Source: an uncultured Oscillospiraceae bacterium (GTDB taxonomy: Bacteria; Bacillota; Clostridia; Oscillospirales; Acutalibacteraceae). Taken from it: a stretch of DNA of 6,524 bases. Under the pieces are notes generated by a model. The model was given only the letters and a program-made list of their open reading frames with translations, searched no databases and was not told the DNA's origin. Made by a program: the position numbers and the translations under genes. Each line of letters begins with the position of its first letter. The first letter of the stretch is position 1. The stretch covers positions 1-6,524 of the forward strand of contig CABQCM010000085.1 of assembly GCA_902462665.1 (NCBI GenBank), read 5' to 3'. Positions 5,201 to 6,524 of this stretch are shown piece after piece.

Positions 5201-6524
5201 GATACTCCAAACACAACATTGCAACAGCAGCAGAGACATGTGGAGCAGCCATGGATGTTCCGTCCATTTTACCATATCCGCCGCCTGGAAGGCTGCTAAG
5301 AATGTCGCATCCCGGAGCACAAACGGTAACCGCATCACCATCGTTCGAAAAATATGCTGGTAAATCATATTGGTCCACAGCAGCAACAGTTATGACATTC
5401 GCATATGTATCACCTAATCGTGCTGGGCAGACTTCTTGTGTGTTTCTACCTTGGTTACCGGCTGCTGCAACAAATATGGGAACCCGTTGTCCACTTTCCG
5501 TTGCATTTTTAATGACAGCCTCAACTGCGTCCTCCACCCAACAACCGCCACTAAAACTCATATTAAATACTTCGGCGCCATTTTCATATGCTTTCCGAAT
5601 GGCCAAGCCAGCATTTACCATCAACCCCTTTCCTTCGTTGTTAAGAGTTTTCATTGGCATAATAATTACATTGTCGGGAGAGCAATCTACAATTGTCCCA
5701 CTTACATGAGTTCCATGACTACTGTCATCATATGGATTGTTGGTATTATTAATATAATTCCAGCCAGCTTTATCGTCGGTTGTTGATGTGGCCGTTGTAG
5801 TCCTGCCCTGCAAATGGCTGTGTCCGTTTCTGCCGCCCTCTGTATCCGGCAGGTATTCAGCGTCAGCTCCCGAATCAATTACAGCGACCACAATTTTTTC
5901 GTCATTGTTTTGTAAATGAGTTTTCATACGGCTCGCTTGAATCCCCATTGAATTTTCATTGCCGTCGGTTCCCCAACTTCCAGGAGACGGCAATGCGTTT
6001 GATGCCAAAATCTGGTTTAAAATTACATGTTCAATGGCATTATCCGTCTCAAAAGCTTCATAAGCCATTTTCGTTTGTTCCTCTGTTTCGTACTGCAAAA
6101 AATACAGTCCCTCACCGTTGGTTACAACAGCTTGCGCATTATAAGTATTTTCAAGTGTTCGTCCGTTTTTTACATATACAACAATTTCCTTTGCTTGATA
6201 GGGATTGGTAATAATAATTTTATCTCCATCTTGGTGGATATTTAAATTAAGCACTTCTTCAGCTTGTAATTCTGAAATAACAGGTAATTGGGTAGTGATG
6301 CTATCATCGGTTATTTCCGTAAAAATAGTATTGTTGTCTGTTACGGCAATATTCTGCAAGGAACTTGCCAACAGATCGTTGGACGAGGCTACTTCCGCAA
6401 GAGCGTTAAGGCAAACACTTTCGCCCTCTGCTTCAATCTCAATATTCCCTGTTTGAGCATCGATTGTCGCTTGCGCTCCCACTGACTGGGCAAGCTCTAA
6501 TACCGGCAACATAAGCTTTCCAGC
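2298..6524 (-). CDS. Giant probably exported subtilisin-like (S8) protease with Big_2, GLUG, Listeria-Bacteroides and RCC1 modules; 5' end outside window
   Basis: The frame runs from the right edge to TAA at 2298-2300, at least 1408 residues. The first in-frame ATG (6510-6512) is unlikely to be the start: no ribosome binding site is visible, the frame stays open to the edge, and that Met lies inside a recognisable domain. The true start with its signal peptide is therefore upstream. Residues below are counted from that Met. Order: end of a copper-amine-oxidase-N-like (stalk) domain (before 1 to about 26); I9-like propeptide (about 109-167, with YFLQYETEEQTKMAYEAF); S8 catalytic domain (205-475) with D213, H266, S420 and oxyanion N353; Big_2 domain (488-577); GLUG-type beta-helix (583-845); a linker with WDFDNVWDM and GLPFLPMF (885-907); two Listeria-Bacteroides repeats (910-1057); seven RCC1 repeats (1061-1404). 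It is predicted to be a secreted self-processing protease whose C-terminal modules bind a surface or ligand. No LPXTG motif or membrane anchor follows the last repeat. GC content is much lower in the protease/beta-helix part than in the C-terminal part. The substrate is unknown. Confidence 0.93.
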   Translation of the reverse strand, partial: AGKLMLPVLELAQSVGAQATIDAQTGNIEIEAEGESVCLNALAEVASSNDLLASSLQNIAVTDNNTIFTEITDDSITTQLPVISELQAEEVLNLNIHQDGDKIIITNPYQAKEIVVYVKNGRTLENTYNAQAVVTNGEGLYFLQYETEEQTKMAYEAFETDNAIEHVILNQILASNALPSPGSWGTDGNENSMGIQASRMKTHLQNNDEKIVVAVIDSGADAEYLPDTEGGRNGHSHLQGRTTTATSTTDDKAGWNYINNTNNPYDDSSHGTHVSGTIVDCSPDNVIIMPMKTLNNEGKGLMVNAGLAIRKAYENGAEVFNMSFSGGCWVEDAVEAVIKNATESGQRVPIFVAAAGNQGRNTQEVCPARLGDTYANVITVAAVDQYDLPAYFSNDGDAVTVCAPGCDILSSLPGGGYGKMDGTSMAAPHVSAAVAMLCLEYPDYTSSQIKELLKSMTVDLGTPGWDNVFGSGRIDFRKLSCPGLNAVPSVAATSLSLRNIFMEPKVCSSVGMDHSAIDDGAKLQALVLPKETTDKSVVYTSGSPDIAVYQDGKIMQTGIGSAVIYARKGALTEQRCTVTVWDNWLNHAADSYAGGSGAETDPYLIATAPQLAKLAYDTRINKRNYYNTYFKLTADIDLRDYRWTPIASGDGTGSISNQFSFQGVFDGNGHYITNMTVNTPKYRYTEESGLFGVVYGNNQGNAKKAEIKNLAVTNANVTGPNLSGILCGATANANITNCFAMGTSSCAGFIDFAGPNTTIQNCYSISDFAKAGFIMSSSSADISNCYSAGVVEEAGFIYLHSRNATIKNSFSAVAISNNAYSKCGFAEFKVYGSSSDTTSITKCYYPNIYSGIYRDDNPSTTDLTAKPLSFFKTKSSYTTASNWDASAPWDFDNVWDMDANYNDGLPFLPMFRTYNIEYNAGGYNVPVPPAQVKRHGESLTLSTEVPSREGYEFVHWNTKPDGTGTAYSPGAAFTANANTTLYAIWRINHYTITYYANGGYNAPSSQMATMNTSTTLSLIKPTKVGHTFLGWTPSPVATEPTYYAGQTITLNSSLFLYAVWRENAISAGNSHCLLLDGDGTIWSWGRNSFGQLGDGSTADNYYPVPVDNLSGVVAVAGGGSSHSLALKYNGTVWAWGGNGSGQIGDGTTTNRTTPTQVSNLSNVIAIAAGNSHSLALTSDGRVWAWGSNSYGQLGDRTTTRRTTPVLVQNLTDVVAISAGSSHSLALKSDGTVWAWGYNSSGQLGDGTTTNRSTPTQVLGLTHVTSISTKGSHSMALQDSSVWTWGSNTYGQLGDGTTTKRLTPVKVNIENVVAIAAGGFHSVVIKNDGTAWGWGRNQEGQLGDNTTTNRLQPVQTESLDDLVSISAGTNHTIALQSDGNAWTWGYNAYGQLGDGTTMDIATPEWVWQE
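2301..3332 (-). repeat. Seven tandem RCC1 repeats (beta-propeller), unit about 150 bp
   Basis: Seven units of 49-51 residues carry W-G-x-N-x-x-G-Q-L/I-G-D, with the Trp at 1080, 1131, 1181, 1231, 1280, 1329 and 1379, each paired with a (S/A)-A-G-x-x-H-S-L-A-L type strand. Seven is the number needed for one complete RCC1-type propeller. The protein ends 26 residues after the last Trp, so the propeller is probably the natural C-terminus. Units vary: unit 3 has GDR for GDG, unit 5 has STKGSHS for SAGxxHS, and unit 6 has GDN. Confidence 0.93.
3342..3785 (-). repeat. Two Listeria-Bacteroides (Flg_new) repeats
   Basis: Two units of about 74 residues (910-982 and 983-1057) share the pattern Y-x-I-x-Y-x-A-G/N-G-G-Y-N, then GYEFVHWNT or GHTFLGWTP, and end in TTLYAIWR or LFLYAVWR. 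This is the beta-grasp-like extracellular repeat common in internalin-type and other surface proteins of Firmicutes. It probably acts as a spacer between the beta-helix and the propeller. Confidence 0.9.
3978..4343 (-). repeat. GLUG-type beta-helix repeats of about 24 residues
   Basis: Residues 724-845 contain imperfect repeats with the core I-x-N-C-Y/F-S (at about 731, 755, 778, 802 and 836) alternating with AGFI (743, 767, 790). This is the GLUG motif arrangement of extracellular beta-helical proteins. They follow the typical lead-in for such proteins: SYAGGSGAETDPYLIATAPQ (587-606), YFKLTADIDL (625-634) and FDGNGHYITNMTV (661-673). These DNA repeats are diverged and the stretch is AT-rich. 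Confidence 0.75.
4782..5051 (-). other. Big_2 bacterial Ig-like domain
   Basis: Residues 488-577 follow the Big_2 pattern: ATSLSL at the start, LQALVLPKETTDKSVVYTSG in the middle (compare LTATVLPxNATNKSVTWSSS), GKIMQTGIGSAVIYA, and CTVTV at the end. It joins the protease to the beta-helix part. An insertion near 498-516 makes it longer than usual. Confidence 0.75.
5088..5900 (-). other. Peptidase S8 (subtilisin-like) catalytic domain
   Basis: All catalytic blocks are present and in order: the aspartate in VVAVIDSGAD (D213), the histidine in SSHGTHVSGTI (H266), the oxyanion asparagine in VAAAGNQG (N353), and the serine in DGTSMAAPHVSAAVAML (S420). The domain closes with GWDNVFGSGRIDF (460-472), a typical end of the fold. 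Nothing suggests inactivation. The preceding I9-like segment implies autocatalytic maturation. Confidence 0.95.
6435..6524 (-). other. Partial copper-amine-oxidase-N-like (stalk) domain
   Basis: The first visible residues, including LPVLELAQSVGAQATIDAQ and TGNIEIEAEG, match the usual pattern of this module (LPxRxLAExLGAxVxWDxxTxTVxI). The module is common at the N-terminus of exported Firmicute proteins. It continues beyond the window, which implies that the upstream missing part includes the rest of the domain and a signal peptide. Confidence 0.5.

Overview
The window looks like chromosomal DNA from an endospore-forming, low-to-mid-GC Firmicute. It most resembles a clostridium of the Oscillospiraceae/Ruminococcaceae type. 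The main evidence is a translationally coupled M23 + M50 metallopeptidase pair that matches the sporulation operon spoIVFA-spoIVFB. Strong AGGAGG-like ribosome binding sites, a possible Spo0A box, and a secreted multidomain protein built from modules common in gut clostridia (S8 protease, Big_2, GLUG, Listeria-Bacteroides repeats, RCC1) point the same way. The taxonomic call is an inference; no rRNA or other marker gene is present.

Layout from left to right. (1) Positions 1-516, minus strand: the first 172 residues of a sodium:solute symporter (SSS family), cut off at the left edge. (2) Positions 517-748: a 232-bp divergent control region. It holds a good extended -10 promoter for the symporter, a 0A-box-like TGTCGAA inside that promoter's spacer, two dyads, and a weak sigma-E-like promoter for the rightward genes. 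(3) Positions 749-2163, plus strand: a SpoIVFA-like membrane-anchored LytM/M23 protein and a SpoIVFB-like M50 intramembrane protease, overlapping by ATGA. (4) Positions 2164-2297: a short convergent spacer with a 15-bp perfect hairpin that probably ends transcription from both sides. (5) Positions 2298-6524, minus strand: one very large open frame of at least 1408 residues that is still open at the right edge. It encodes a probably exported subtilisin-like protease with a long modular C-terminus ending in a complete seven-repeat RCC1 propeller.

How the genes relate. The two metallopeptidase genes almost certainly work together. In Bacillus subtilis SpoIVFA holds and inhibits SpoIVFB, the protease that cleaves pro-sigma-K in the mother cell. 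Here the M23 domain keeps every catalytic residue, which differs from my recollection of the B. subtilis protein. The symporter is divergent and unrelated in function, although a Spo0A-like site in the shared region could link it to sporulation onset. The large protease is convergent and independent. It is the most unusual object here: a five-module chimera with a visible drop in GC content in the part that encodes the protease and beta-helix.
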